9,699 nucleotides of DNA from Chitinophagaceae bacterium. GTDB lineage: Bacteria > Bacteroidota > Bacteroidia > Chitinophagales > Chitinophagaceae. The DNA lies in NCBI GenBank assembly GCA_947463755.1, contig CANHUK010000032.1:1-9699 (forward strand), given 5' to 3'. Every line of letters starts with the position of its first letter. Within the stretch, counting starts at the first letter, position 1. Below, piece by piece: positions 1 to 7,897 of this stretch. Made by a program: the position numbers and the translations under genes. The notes beneath the pieces are model-generated. The model did no database searches and was not told the DNA's origin. It saw nothing but the letters and a program-made list of their open reading frames with translations.

Positions 1-541
1 GGTAACGCATCATCCAGTTGAATTGCTTGCCCGTGATCTCTACGATCTGCGCGTCCTTAGGGGCGTCACTCGTGATATTGAACCAATAAAACAGTCCCAT
101 ACCTACCAGCACGGTAAGAAAAATGGCCGGTACAACGGTCCAGATCAGCTCCAGCTTGTTACTGTGCGCGAAGTAAAAGGCCTTGCGTTTTTCGGTATAC
201 TGATACTTGAACGCAAACCAGAAGAGCGCGATCTGCGTAATGAAGAACACCAGGCCCGTCACGGCCAGGGTCAGCCAAAGCATGGTATCGATCTTTTCTC
301 CATGGTCGGAAGCGGCAGGTTGCGCCAGCAAAGTCCGGTCATAGAAAGCCTCGTTGCACCACCAGGCACCGCCCAGTCCAAGCACAAGGAAGGCAATGAA
401 CAGGAAGGCATTGATCCGGTTGTTCTGCTTGAAAGTCTTATCCTCTCCCTTCAGCACGGAGACATATTCGCTGGCTTTGGAGATCTGGAAGACCAGAATA
501 AAGGCCAGCACCAGAATCGCCACAATGAAAAATGTCGTCAT
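1..541 (-). CDS. coxB: Cytochrome c oxidase subunit II, N-terminal part (cut by window edge)
   Basis: This is the CuA-carrying subunit of a heme-copper terminal oxidase, which accepts electrons from cytochrome c (here probably from the ACIII encoded upstream) and passes them to subunit I. The reading frame opens with ATG at 541 and stays open to base 1, giving 180 residues; the stop lies outside the window. The canonical subunit II hairpin is visible at residues about 85-110 and 131-153, with the family motif LELIWTVVPA at 130-139 and the start of the cupredoxin domain, KQFNW, at 172-176. The CuA ligands would lie beyond the edge and cannot be checked. Ahead of the hairpin there is an extension with two more hydrophobic segments (about 2-20 and 43-62), a layout I recall from other Bacteroidota CoxB proteins. 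It starts 47 nt after actF with no terminator between them, so it is probably co-transcribed. coxA is expected next, outside the window. Confidence 0.93.
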   Translation of the reverse strand, partial: MTTFFIVAILVLAFILVFQISKASEYVSVLKGEDKTFKQNNRINAFLFIAFLVLGLGGAWWCNEAFYDRTLLAQPAASDHGEKIDTMLWLTLAVTGLVFFITQIALFWFAFKYQYTEKRKAFYFAHSNKLELIWTVVPAIFLTVLVGMGLFYWFNITSDAPKDAQIVEITGKQFNWMMRY

Positions 542-588
542 GATTGTATGTATGATAAGGTTTCTGTTTGTCTAGCTTTTGGACTTCT

Positions 589-1809
589 TCAGGTATGGTG
601 AATAATGGATTCCTTAAGCAGCGGATGATGTTTGGAAAGAAGGGGGGCCTTTTCCAGTGACCTGCCAACAAAGAACATGATCAATCCGGCAAAGAAGGCA
701 AGGATACCGAATTCAAACCATCCCAGACTGTAGTGTTCACCGAGCGTTCCGGGCATCACCATTTGGTAGAAGTCCAGCCAGTGGCCTAAGATGATCAGAA
801 CGGCGAGGACAGCCATGGTCGTATAGTTTCGCTTCGCACCACGACGGATCAATAACAAGAACGGGAGTACGAAGTTCATGATCAGATTCAGGAAGAAGAT
901 GACTCGGTAAGGACCTTGCATCCTCGGCTTGAAATAGATGGTCTCTTCGGGGATATTGGCGTACCAGATCAGCATGAACTGAGAATACCAGAGATAGGTC
1001 CAGAACACGGAAAAAGCAAACATGAACTTACCCAGGTCATGAAGGTGTTCCTCACTTACATATTCGAGATAGTCCTGATTTTTGAGGTATACCACATAGA
1101 TGGCGATCAGTGACATCCCTGATACGAAAGTGCTCGCGAAAGTGTACCAGCTGTACATGGTCGAGAACCAGTGGGCATCGATGCTCATCAGCCAGAACCA
1201 GGGAATGGTCGAGGCAACAGTCAAGCCGAAGAATACGGTGAATACAGACGCCCATACGCTGTTGGTCCACATATAGGACTTGGCCTCTTCTGCGCTGAAG
1301 GGTTCATCGGCGCGCTTACTCAGCTGGCGCATCTTATGACCAACCCAGGACCAAACGGCCAGGGTCAGGATGGTCCATAGCAGAAAGAAAGTGGGATTCA
1401 GGAATCCGCTCTTACCCTTCAGCACGGGATCGTGTTCAACGTGTTCCTTGTCGAGCCAGTGATAAATGTGATGCTGGTGACCGAAAATGATGCCGAGAAA
1501 TACCAGCAGGGCGATCACGGAAAAAACAGGAACGAGGGTAGAGATGGCTTCAGGCACCCGGCGGAAAGCCATCTGCCAGCCACCCATGGCCAAAGTGGTA
1601 ACACACACGAAGAACATACTTGCATTCACCACCAGCAGAAAGAAAGTGCTGTTCTGGAGGAGCACAGCCCAGAATCTGGTTTGCGCATGTTCATCCTTAC
1701 TCATCCCAAGGAAAATGAAACCCAGCACGAGCACGAGTGCACCGATGCCCAGAAGAGCATTCGTCCACTTTTTGTAACCTGCCGGCATTTCAAATTGTTG
1801 CTTGATCAT
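589..1809 (-). CDS. actF: Alternative complex III subunit ActF (NrfD-like quinol:cytochrome c oxidoreductase membrane subunit)
   Basis: This is one of the two large integral membrane subunits of ACIII; it pairs with ActC and is thought to help bind quinol and possibly translocate protons. The 406-residue protein has about ten predicted membrane helices (roughly 17-36, 55-77, 90-110, 138-156, 187-209, 220-241, 262-283, 303-322, 330-348 and 363-382), as expected for ActF. A His-rich loop follows helix 3 (HQHHIYHW at 111-118), and aromatic-rich stretches occur around 203-222 and 270-283. The C-terminal end is basic and cytoplasmic-like (KAPLLSKHHPLLKES). The start at 1809 (MIKQQFEMPAGYKKW) lies 44 nt after actE; a Met at residue 8 is an alternative start. 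ActF resembles ActC in fold but lacks the more conserved NrfD signature, so the assignment rests on helix count, length and position as the sixth act gene. Confidence 0.93.
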   Translation of the reverse strand: MIKQQFEMPAGYKKWTNALLGIGALVLVLGFIFLGMSKDEHAQTRFWAVLLQNSTFFLLVVNASMFFVCVTTLAMGGWQMAFRRVPEAISTLVPVFSVIALLVFLGIIFGHQHHIYHWLDKEHVEHDPVLKGKSGFLNPTFFLLWTILTLAVWSWVGHKMRQLSKRADEPFSAEEAKSYMWTNSVWASVFTVFFGLTVASTIPWFWLMSIDAHWFSTMYSWYTFASTFVSGMSLIAIYVVYLKNQDYLEYVSEEHLHDLGKFMFAFSVFWTYLWYSQFMLIWYANIPEETIYFKPRMQGPYRVIFFLNLIMNFVLPFLLLIRRGAKRNYTTMAVLAVLIILGHWLDFYQMVMPGTLGEHYSLGWFEFGILAFFAGLIMFFVGRSLEKAPLLSKHHPLLKESIIHHT

Positions 1810-1853
1810 CGGGTTCTAGTTGAAAAGTTCTTATTACGTTATGCCTTCCTGCA

Positions 1854-2498
1854 CTAGGGTTTCACTGCACTGCTGTCTGCCTTGGGGGCAGAGGCTACAG
1901 CAGGCTGTAGCTTGTTCTGCTTCGCTTTGATGTAGTGGATCACCATCCAGCGCTGCCTGGCATCCAGCTGAGAGGCATAACCGCCCATCAGGTTCTTTCC
2001 GTAAGTGATGGAGTAGAACATCTGTCCTTCGGGCATTTGCTCATACTTTGAGTCACCCACCAACGTGGCAGGCTTCGAAGGATAGGGACCGTCACCATCC
2101 TTCCACAGCGGTCCGTTGCCATCGAGTTTCGGTCCATGGCAGATGCCGCAGTTGATCAGGTAGAGACGCTCTGCTTCTTTCATCTGAGTTTCATCCAGCG
2201 CAGACAATGGATTGCGGGTGGCACGGGATGCATAATAATTGGTCGTATCTCCGGTCTTGTCCATGGCCAGATGATAAACGAATGTCTCACCACGCTTCAC
2301 CGTACCGGTGACCGGCTGACGGTTTGTCTGGCCATCCACGAATACAGGATTGGTGGAATAGGTCTCATAAGCACGGCTGTAGGCCATGTCCGGCATATAC
2401 GCTTTCCCGGGTTTGCGCTTTACGTCGCTGCAGCCCACGGATACGACGATCACGGCAAGCAGCAGGGTTGATATGATGGATATATTTTTCATCGTCAT
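1854..2498 (-). CDS. actE: Alternative complex III subunit ActE, monoheme cytochrome c lipoprotein
   Basis: This is the peripheral monoheme cytochrome c of ACIII, on the periplasmic side, likely close to the exit point for electrons towards the oxidase. The 214-residue protein starts with a lipoprotein signal: a basic start, a hydrophobic core at 6-21 and Cys23 in the context VSVGC, so the mature protein is probably lipid-anchored. The position -3 residue is Ser rather than Leu, a slightly unusual lipobox. The single heme site is CGICH at 117-121, followed by the usual Gly/Pro-rich loop, and Met171 in the segment NLMGGYASQL is the likely sixth heme ligand. The C-terminal helix (RWMVIHYIKA) is typical of class I cytochromes. 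The C-terminal tail is Ala/Lys/Ser rich and probably flexible. It starts 14 nt after actD. ATG codons at 2498 and at 2492 (Met3) are both possible starts; the second gives the classic leader MKNISIIS. Confidence 0.95.
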   Translation of the reverse strand: MTMKNISIISTLLLAVIVVSVGCSDVKRKPGKAYMPDMAYSRAYETYSTNPVFVDGQTNRQPVTGTVKRGETFVYHLAMDKTGDTTNYYASRATRNPLSALDETQMKEAERLYLINCGICHGPKLDGNGPLWKDGDGPYPSKPATLVGDSKYEQMPEGQMFYSITYGKNLMGGYASQLDARQRWMVIHYIKAKQNKLQPAVASAPKADSSAVKP

Positions 2499-2512
2499 TG
2501 GTTCTGTTCTGA

Positions 2513-3097
2513 TTAGGCGATGGTGGGTTCATTGTAGAGCTTCTGTTCCCGATCGTAACGTCCGATCCACCAACCATCTTCCGCCACTTGCGTGTTGATC
2601 TCCTTGGCACCCACGCTGTCGAGGTATGCACTGAGCGCCGCTTCATCCGTCTTGTCGGTACACTCGATGACCATGACGAACAGATCATCCGTGGCGCGGG
2701 CGTGGAAGTGATGCTTCTTGATGAAAGGAGCCAGCTGGCAGATGTAACAGAAAGTCAGTACCATGCCCACGGCTGCCATGAGTACGGTCAGCTCGAAGGT
2801 GATGGGAATCCACGCCGGCAGTGCGAAATGTGGCTTACCACCGATGTTCATCGGCCAATCCTTGGTGAAGACCCAGCTCATGAAGGTCACCGCAGTAGTG
2901 GTACCGGTCAGTCCATAAATAAAGCCTGCCGTGTGAAGACTCGTATCACGCAGTCCCATGGCCTTGTCCAGACCATGAACAGGAAAGGGAGTGTATATGT
3001 CGTGGATCTTATATCCGGCATGACGCACTTTGTCAACGGCCGGGAAAAGTACCTTTTCTTCATCAAAGCAGCCGACCACAAATTTCTTGAGTGCCAT
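2513..3097 (-). CDS. actD: Alternative complex III subunit ActD (DUF3341 family)
   Basis: ActD is a small membrane subunit of ACIII that packs beside ActC and ActF; it carries no cofactor and its catalytic part is not established. The 194-residue protein matches the DUF3341 layout: a cytoplasmic N-terminal domain (about 1-52) opening with KKFVVGCFDEE and containing the family-typical stretch IHDIYTPFPVHGLD near 31-44, two membrane helices (about 55-77 and 95-118), and a C-terminal soluble domain that begins with the His-rich FIKKHHFHARATDD and ends in a WWIGRYD segment. Length is normal for the family. It lies 24 nt after actC and 14 nt before actE, the tightest spacing in the operon. The start at 3097 is the first Met and opens directly on conserved sequence. 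Confidence 0.95.
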   Translation of the reverse strand: MALKKFVVGCFDEEKVLFPAVDKVRHAGYKIHDIYTPFPVHGLDKAMGLRDTSLHTAGFIYGLTGTTTAVTFMSWVFTKDWPMNIGGKPHFALPAWIPITFELTVLMAAVGMVLTFCYICQLAPFIKKHHFHARATDDLFVMVIECTDKTDEAALSAYLDSVGAKEINTQVAEDGWWIGRYDREQKLYNEPTIA

Positions 3098-3121
3098 TCC
3101 TACTATTTTTCGTTTTAATGC

Positions 3122-4603
3122 TTAGTTGTGTGCCACCTTGACGTCCGCTGCGTGATGATCGTCATCGTGATGATGAGCGTCCGCGTATAATTGCTCGTCC
3201 GTCATCCGCTCGATCCCCGTCATCTCACCCTTGTAGCTTTCACCGGAGGTCTTGAGTACATGCTTGATCTCAGCGATCGCTATGACCGGGAAGTATTTGG
3301 CGAAAAGGAAGAAACAAGTGAAGAACAAACCGAAAGTACCCAGGTAGAATCCGATCTCCCAGATACTCGGGCGATAGTAGAGCGACCACGAAGAAGGCAG
3401 ATAGTCACGGTAGATCGAGGTTACAATGATCACAAATCGCTCGAACCACATACCGATATTCACCACGATGCTCATAACGAACGTAAAGGTGATGTTTCGG
3501 CGAAGCTTTCTGAACCAGAAGAGCTGAGGAGAAATTACGTTACAAGTCATCATCAGCCAATAGCTCCATCCGTAAGGACCGGCGATCCTGTACTTAAAGA
3601 AGTGGTCTTGTTCGTAGGGCACCATGCTATACCAGGCCATGAAGAGTTCGGTAAGATAAGCGCAACCTACGATCGATCCGGTCAATACGATCACTTTGTT
3701 CATCACTTCGATGTGACTGAGTGTGATATATTGCTCAAGGCCCATGACCTTACGCATGACCAGCATCAGGGTCTGCACCATGGCGAAGCCTGAGAAGATG
3801 GCACCGGCCACGAAATAAGGCGGGAAGATCGTAGTATGCCAGCCAGGGATGATCGATGTAGCAAAGTCAAAGGATACGATCGTGTGCACAGAAAGTACCA
3901 GTGGTGTGGAGAGACCCGCAAGCACCAGCGAAAGGCTCTCATGCCGCTGCCAGTGTTTGGTACTGCCCGTCCAGCCAAAAGCAGCCACGCCGTACATCAT
4001 TTTCCTGAACTTCGTCTTGGCGCGGTCACGGATGGTCGCCATATCAGGTAACAGGCCCGCATACCAGAACAACAGAGAAACGGTGAAGTAGGTGGAGATC
4101 GCGAATACGTCCCACATCAACGGCGAGTTGAAGTTCGGCCAGAGGGGACCGCGTGTGTTCGGATAAGGCAGGGTAAAGAATGCCATCCAGACGCGGCCCA
4201 TGTGGAAGATCGGGAATTGCCCGGCACATATTACAGCGAAGATGGTCATGGCCTCCGCTGCACGGTTCACACCCGTCCTCCAGCGCTGACGGAACAGCAG
4301 CAGGATCGCGGAAATGAGGGTACCGGCGTGACCGATACCGACCCACCATACGAAGTTGGTGATATCCCAGCCCCATCCGATGGTCCTGCCCAGGTTCCAC
4401 TGGCCGATACCGTAAGTTACTTCACGATAGACCGAGAAGACACCAAACATCAGCAGCGCCACGGAGATATAGAATCCGATGTACCAGAGTCTGGTGGGCT
4501 TCGCCTCGATTGTGTGGCAGATATCCTCCGTCACATCATGGTAGGTCTTGTGCCCATCCACCAATGGTTCCCTGACCTGGGATTCGTACTTGATCAAGCT
4601 CAT
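3122..4603 (-). CDS. actC: Alternative complex III subunit ActC (NrfD/PsrC-like membrane subunit)
   Basis: ActC is the NrfD/polysulfide-reductase-like membrane subunit of ACIII and is thought to hold the main quinol-oxidation site, passing electrons to the adjacent iron-sulfur cluster of ActB. The 493-residue protein has about ten predicted helices (near 40-59, 82-104, 119-137, 164-184, 223-245, 263-284, 304-325, 345-363, 373-395 and 416-439). Family-typical stretches include WWVGIGHAGTLISA at 86-99, FPIFHMGRVW at 130-139, and GWHTTIFPPYFVAGA at 254-268. His92, His134 and His256 are conserved-looking polar residues, but I assign them no specific role. The C-terminal tail (about 475-493) is His/Asp rich (AHHHDDDHHAAD) and predicted disordered. 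It starts 60 nt after actB. No Shine-Dalgarno sequence is evident, as is common in Bacteroidota. Confidence 0.97.
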   Translation of the reverse strand: MSLIKYESQVREPLVDGHKTYHDVTEDICHTIEAKPTRLWYIGFYISVALLMFGVFSVYREVTYGIGQWNLGRTIGWGWDITNFVWWVGIGHAGTLISAILLLFRQRWRTGVNRAAEAMTIFAVICAGQFPIFHMGRVWMAFFTLPYPNTRGPLWPNFNSPLMWDVFAISTYFTVSLLFWYAGLLPDMATIRDRAKTKFRKMMYGVAAFGWTGSTKHWQRHESLSLVLAGLSTPLVLSVHTIVSFDFATSIIPGWHTTIFPPYFVAGAIFSGFAMVQTLMLVMRKVMGLEQYITLSHIEVMNKVIVLTGSIVGCAYLTELFMAWYSMVPYEQDHFFKYRIAGPYGWSYWLMMTCNVISPQLFWFRKLRRNITFTFVMSIVVNIGMWFERFVIIVTSIYRDYLPSSWSLYYRPSIWEIGFYLGTFGLFFTCFFLFAKYFPVIAIAEIKHVLKTSGESYKGEMTGIERMTDEQLYADAHHHDDDHHAADVKVAHN

Positions 4604-4663
4604 TTGTCAGTTATTTACAGGACGTTCTTCGCTAATTGTTTCGTCTTTCCCTTCACCTGTTTG

Positions 4664-7600
4664 TCAGTGTGCAGGCGTGGCATGTTCCCCGGGGGCGGCA
4701 GCACCGGCAGCTTCATGGTGCGCATGGTCTGCAACACCCACATGGCGGTCTGTATTCCGGATCTTGGCCAGGTAGCTCACATTGGGCAGCACGTGGATCT
4801 GCTCCAGGGAGTAGAAGAGACGATCTTTTTGCTCCTCATTGCGGATCTTCGAAATCGGGCTCTTCTTGTCATTGACATTGCCGAAAACAATGGCATTGGT
4901 CGGACAAGCTTGCTGACAAGCCGTCTTGATATCCCATTTGCCATCTGCTCCCGTTTCCAGCGGACGATTCTCTTTCTTGGCTTTGAGTTTACCTTCCTGC
5001 AGACGTTGCACGCAGAATGAGCACTTCTCGATCACACCGCGCGAACGGACGGTAACATCCGGATTCAACACCATGCGCGTGAGGTCGTCATTCATTTGAT
5101 GCACGGCATCGGAAAGTCCGATACCCTGCTGGTTGTCGGCAAAGCTGTCCGCACCGGTATAGTCGGCCCAGTTGAAGCGACGTACCTTATAAGGACAGTT
5201 GTTCGCACAGTAACGTGTTCCGATGCAACGGTTGTAGGTCATTTGGTTGAGACCCTCGCTGCTATGGTTGGTGGCATTCACCGGACATACATTCTCGCAG
5301 GGAGCATTGTCGCAATGCTGACAGAGCATCGGCATGAAGACAACGTTCAGGTTGTCGAGGTCATCACCACCGGAGTCGTCGCGATAGGTTGCGAAATATC
5401 GATCGATGCGCAGCCAATGCATCTCATGCGCACGCATCACTTCGCTTTTGCCAACCACCGGTACGTTGTTTTCAGCCGTACAGGCGATGGTGCAGGCGCC
5501 GCAACCCGTGCAGCTGTTCAGATCTATGCTCATACCCCATTTCGGTCCCGGATACGGGAAGTCGGGATAGAGGGTTGCTTCCACACGATAGTCTCCCGTG
5601 TTCTTAGCGTAGTCTTCAGCAAGTTTGTGACGCTCATCGGAGAGCACACCGGGCTTCTTGCTGAATTCCGTCAGGGAGTACTCGCGGACGACCTCTTTGC
5701 GGCCCTCATATTGATTGTGGGTCTGGGTGTAGGCGATATCGTAAGTCTCGGAAGTCTTCTCGACTGTTACATCGGTTCGGTGGTAGTCGAATGTGGTACC
5801 ATTGAAACCGACCAGCGGGAAGACATTTTGTCCAATATTGGCAGCGGCGCGACCTGTCTTTTCACTCCGGCCGTAACCTACGGCGATCGCAATGACGCCG
5901 GGATGCATGCCGGGGATCACCAGGATCGGAAGGGACATTTCGCGACCGGCGGCCTTCACCTTGATGACAGGTTTGAAGGTCTCCACCTCGTAGTTGTCAT
6001 CCACTGAAATGCCGAGTTCCTTGGCCATGGCAAAGGAAATGATCGCGTAGTTATCCCAGGTGGCCTTCGTGATCGGATCAGGCATTTCCTGCAACCAGGG
6101 GTTGTTGGCACTCTTGCCACTGCCCATGGACACTTTGGAATAGACGACGAGCTCAGTTTTGTCACTTATCTTGGCGGAAGCCAGTTTCGAGGCTGCGTCC
6201 GCTACAGCAGCACCATTGTAAGCTGATGCTGAAGTTGCCTGGGGTTTCTCGATGACACCGTCCTGCAGGGCCTTATCCCATGCATCCTGGCTTCCCAGGG
6301 TCTTGATCCAGTAAGCTTTTACATATTCTCCGTATTCGGTGTCATTTCCGCTCCACTTCAATAGGGAAGTCTGGAAGGCACGGGTCTTGAAAAGCGGAGC
6401 GATGGTAGGCTGGATGAAACTGATATAACCGGACTTCACCTCGGCATCACCCCAGCTCTCCAGGAAATGATGGTCGGGAATGGCATACTTGCAGAGAACT
6501 GTAGTCTCATCTTCACGGTCATTGAAAGAAACCGTGACCGGCACTTTCTTCAGCCCGGATTCAAATTTCTTGGCGTCGAAATAATCGTAGGCCGGGTTGA
6601 CGCCATGAATCAGGAGTGTGCCGATCTTGCCATCGTTCATGTCCTGAACGAGGTCGGCCATAGCCTTATCACTTCCTTTCCTTGTCTGCAGGTTCGAAGA
6701 CCAGTCAACGGTAGTGCCGTTGGCGCCTACCAGCTCGTTGATGGCATTCACGATCACCTGAACATCGGGATTGTTGCTACCAGAGACCACCAGGGCCTTG
6801 CCATTGGCGGCCTTCAGAGCGGCCACGGTAGCAGCGATGCCTTTCTTCAGACGCTCATCCTTCAGGGCGGGAGCCTGGATGGCTCCACCCAGCCCTGCCA
6901 ACAGGGCGATGGCAACTGCGCCGGTTTCGGTGGGGCGGTGGATAAAACGCTCGTCAGCATTGGCGCCCGTGAGGCTCAGAACGCTCTCGAACTGGATGTG
7001 CTTGCTCATTTTGAGCTGGCCGGCAGCCACCTTGCGACCGGCAGCATACTGGCGGGAATATTCTACCGGATTCAACCAGGTGCCAAGGAAATCGGCGGCC
7101 AGGCTGACGATCACGTCGGCCTTGTCGAATCGGTAGGAGGGGATGGCGTATTTGCCATAAGAGGCCTGGTTGCCCAGCAGCAGACCACTGGCAGACAGAG
7201 CATCATATTGAACGTGACGGCTTCCGGGAAATTTGGCGAGGAACCCATCGATCACCAGCTGGGTGGTTGGAGATGTTTGCGTGGATGTCAGCAGCACCAC
7301 CGGCTTACCGGCGGTTGCGGTGATGGCCCCGGAAACCATCTTGTCGAAGGCTTCGAAGCTGGACACTTCCTTACCGTCGGCCAGCGGAAAACGAAGCCTG
7401 GCCGTGTCATACAGGTCGAGGACGGAAGCCTGCACCTGGGCAGATGTACCGCCGCCGGTCAGGGAGGAAAGGTCGTTGCCCTCGATCTTGATGGGGCGTC
7501 CGTCACGCACCTTGGCGACAACCGGAACGACGTTGCCATCCTGCACAAAGGTGGTGGCATAGTAGTTGGGAACACCCGGGATAATATTATCCGGCTTGTT

Positions 7601-7831
7601 CAGATAAGGAATGCTCTTCTTTACGGGCATTTCGCAGCTGGCGGCGGCCATGGCAGCGGCTGTGCTGAAACCGAGATACTTGAGGAAGTCACGGCGCGGG
7701 GTCGTGGCCTCCATCAGGCCGTTCCCGGACGCTATGGTCAGATCCTCGGAGAATTCATCTTTCAGACTTTCCTGGTAGGCTTCACTGTTCTTCAGTTCAC
7801 CGAAATGCTGCCAGTACTTTTTTTGCTCCAT
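4664..7831 (-). CDS. actB: Alternative complex III subunit ActB (TAT-variant molybdopterin-like plus 4-cluster Fe-S protein)
   Basis: ActB is the large peripheral iron-sulfur subunit of ACIII on the periplasmic face, relaying electrons from quinol in ActC to the hemes of ActA. The 1055-residue protein fuses two parts. Residues about 75-690 resemble a molybdopterin oxidoreductase catalytic subunit, but I see no Cys cluster for the usual N-terminal [4Fe-4S], in line with the cofactor-less domain known for ACIII. Residues about 765-985 form a ferredoxin-like domain with Cys774/777/780/784, 837/840/845/849, 869/875/879 and 937/940/972/976. In the third motif, Thr872 stands where a Cys is expected, which fits three [4Fe-4S] and one [3Fe-4S] cluster. 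The leader is the extended TAT-variant type: a conserved start (KYWQHFGEL) about 40 residues ahead of the twin arginines (PRRDFLK, 45-51), then Ala-rich sequence ending in AASC66, a possible lipid-attachment Cys. The C-terminal tail is His/Ala rich. It lies 66 nt after actA. Confidence 0.97.
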   Translation of the reverse strand: MEQKKYWQHFGELKNSEAYQESLKDEFSEDLTIASGNGLMEATTPRRDFLKYLGFSTAAAMAAASCEMPVKKSIPYLNKPDNIIPGVPNYYATTFVQDGNVVPVVAKVRDGRPIKIEGNDLSSLTGGGTSAQVQASVLDLYDTARLRFPLADGKEVSSFEAFDKMVSGAITATAGKPVVLLTSTQTSPTTQLVIDGFLAKFPGSRHVQYDALSASGLLLGNQASYGKYAIPSYRFDKADVIVSLAADFLGTWLNPVEYSRQYAAGRKVAAGQLKMSKHIQFESVLSLTGANADERFIHRPTETGAVAIALLAGLGGAIQAPALKDERLKKGIAATVAALKAANGKALVVSGSNNPDVQVIVNAINELVGANGTTVDWSSNLQTRKGSDKAMADLVQDMNDGKIGTLLIHGVNPAYDYFDAKKFESGLKKVPVTVSFNDREDETTVLCKYAIPDHHFLESWGDAEVKSGYISFIQPTIAPLFKTRAFQTSLLKWSGNDTEYGEYVKAYWIKTLGSQDAWDKALQDGVIEKPQATSASAYNGAAVADAASKLASAKISDKTELVVYSKVSMGSGKSANNPWLQEMPDPITKATWDNYAIISFAMAKELGISVDDNYEVETFKPVIKVKAAGREMSLPILVIPGMHPGVIAIAVGYGRSEKTGRAAANIGQNVFPLVGFNGTTFDYHRTDVTVEKTSETYDIAYTQTHNQYEGRKEVVREYSLTEFSKKPGVLSDERHKLAEDYAKNTGDYRVEATLYPDFPYPGPKWGMSIDLNSCTGCGACTIACTAENNVPVVGKSEVMRAHEMHWLRIDRYFATYRDDSGGDDLDNLNVVFMPMLCQHCDNAPCENVCPVNATNHSSEGLNQMTYNRCIGTRYCANNCPYKVRRFNWADYTGADSFADNQQGIGLSDAVHQMNDDLTRMVLNPDVTVRSRGVIEKCSFCVQRLQEGKLKAKKENRPLETGADGKWDIKTACQQACPTNAIVFGNVNDKKSPISKIRNEEQKDRLFYSLEQIHVLPNVSYLAKIRNTDRHVGVADHAHHEAAGAAAPGEHATPAH

Positions 7832-7897
7832 AAATATGTTGTAAGGTTCTTGCTCGATTGGGGTTCGGTCCGGCCGATACCGGTTGGAATATTCAGA

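Noticed and set aside
23..601. 192-codon plus-strand open frame at the left edge
   Set aside because: The opposite strand encodes a clear CoxB with the LELIWTVVPA and KQFNW motifs, so this frame is a shadow.
4603..4668. Nine-base direct repeat TTTGTCAGT at 4603-4611 and 4660-4668, flanking the actB-actC gap
   Set aside because: Each copy overlaps one gene end (the actC start, the actB stop). It is only nine bases with no insertion or duplication between copies, so it is most likely chance.
4202..5020. 272-codon plus-strand open frame spanning the actB-actC junction
   Set aside because: It runs opposite two conserved genes and its translation looks like antisense noise; there is no supporting start signal or domain.
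5096..6007. 303-codon plus-strand open frame opposite the Fe-S part of actB
   Set aside because: It is antisense to a strongly conserved coding region and shows no recognisable domain; treated as a codon-bias shadow.
7868..7885. GC-rich CCGG-containing partial palindrome in the actA-actB gap
   Set aside because: The arms are only four base pairs and there is no following T run in the direction of transcription, so it does not support a terminator or a stable processing hairpin.
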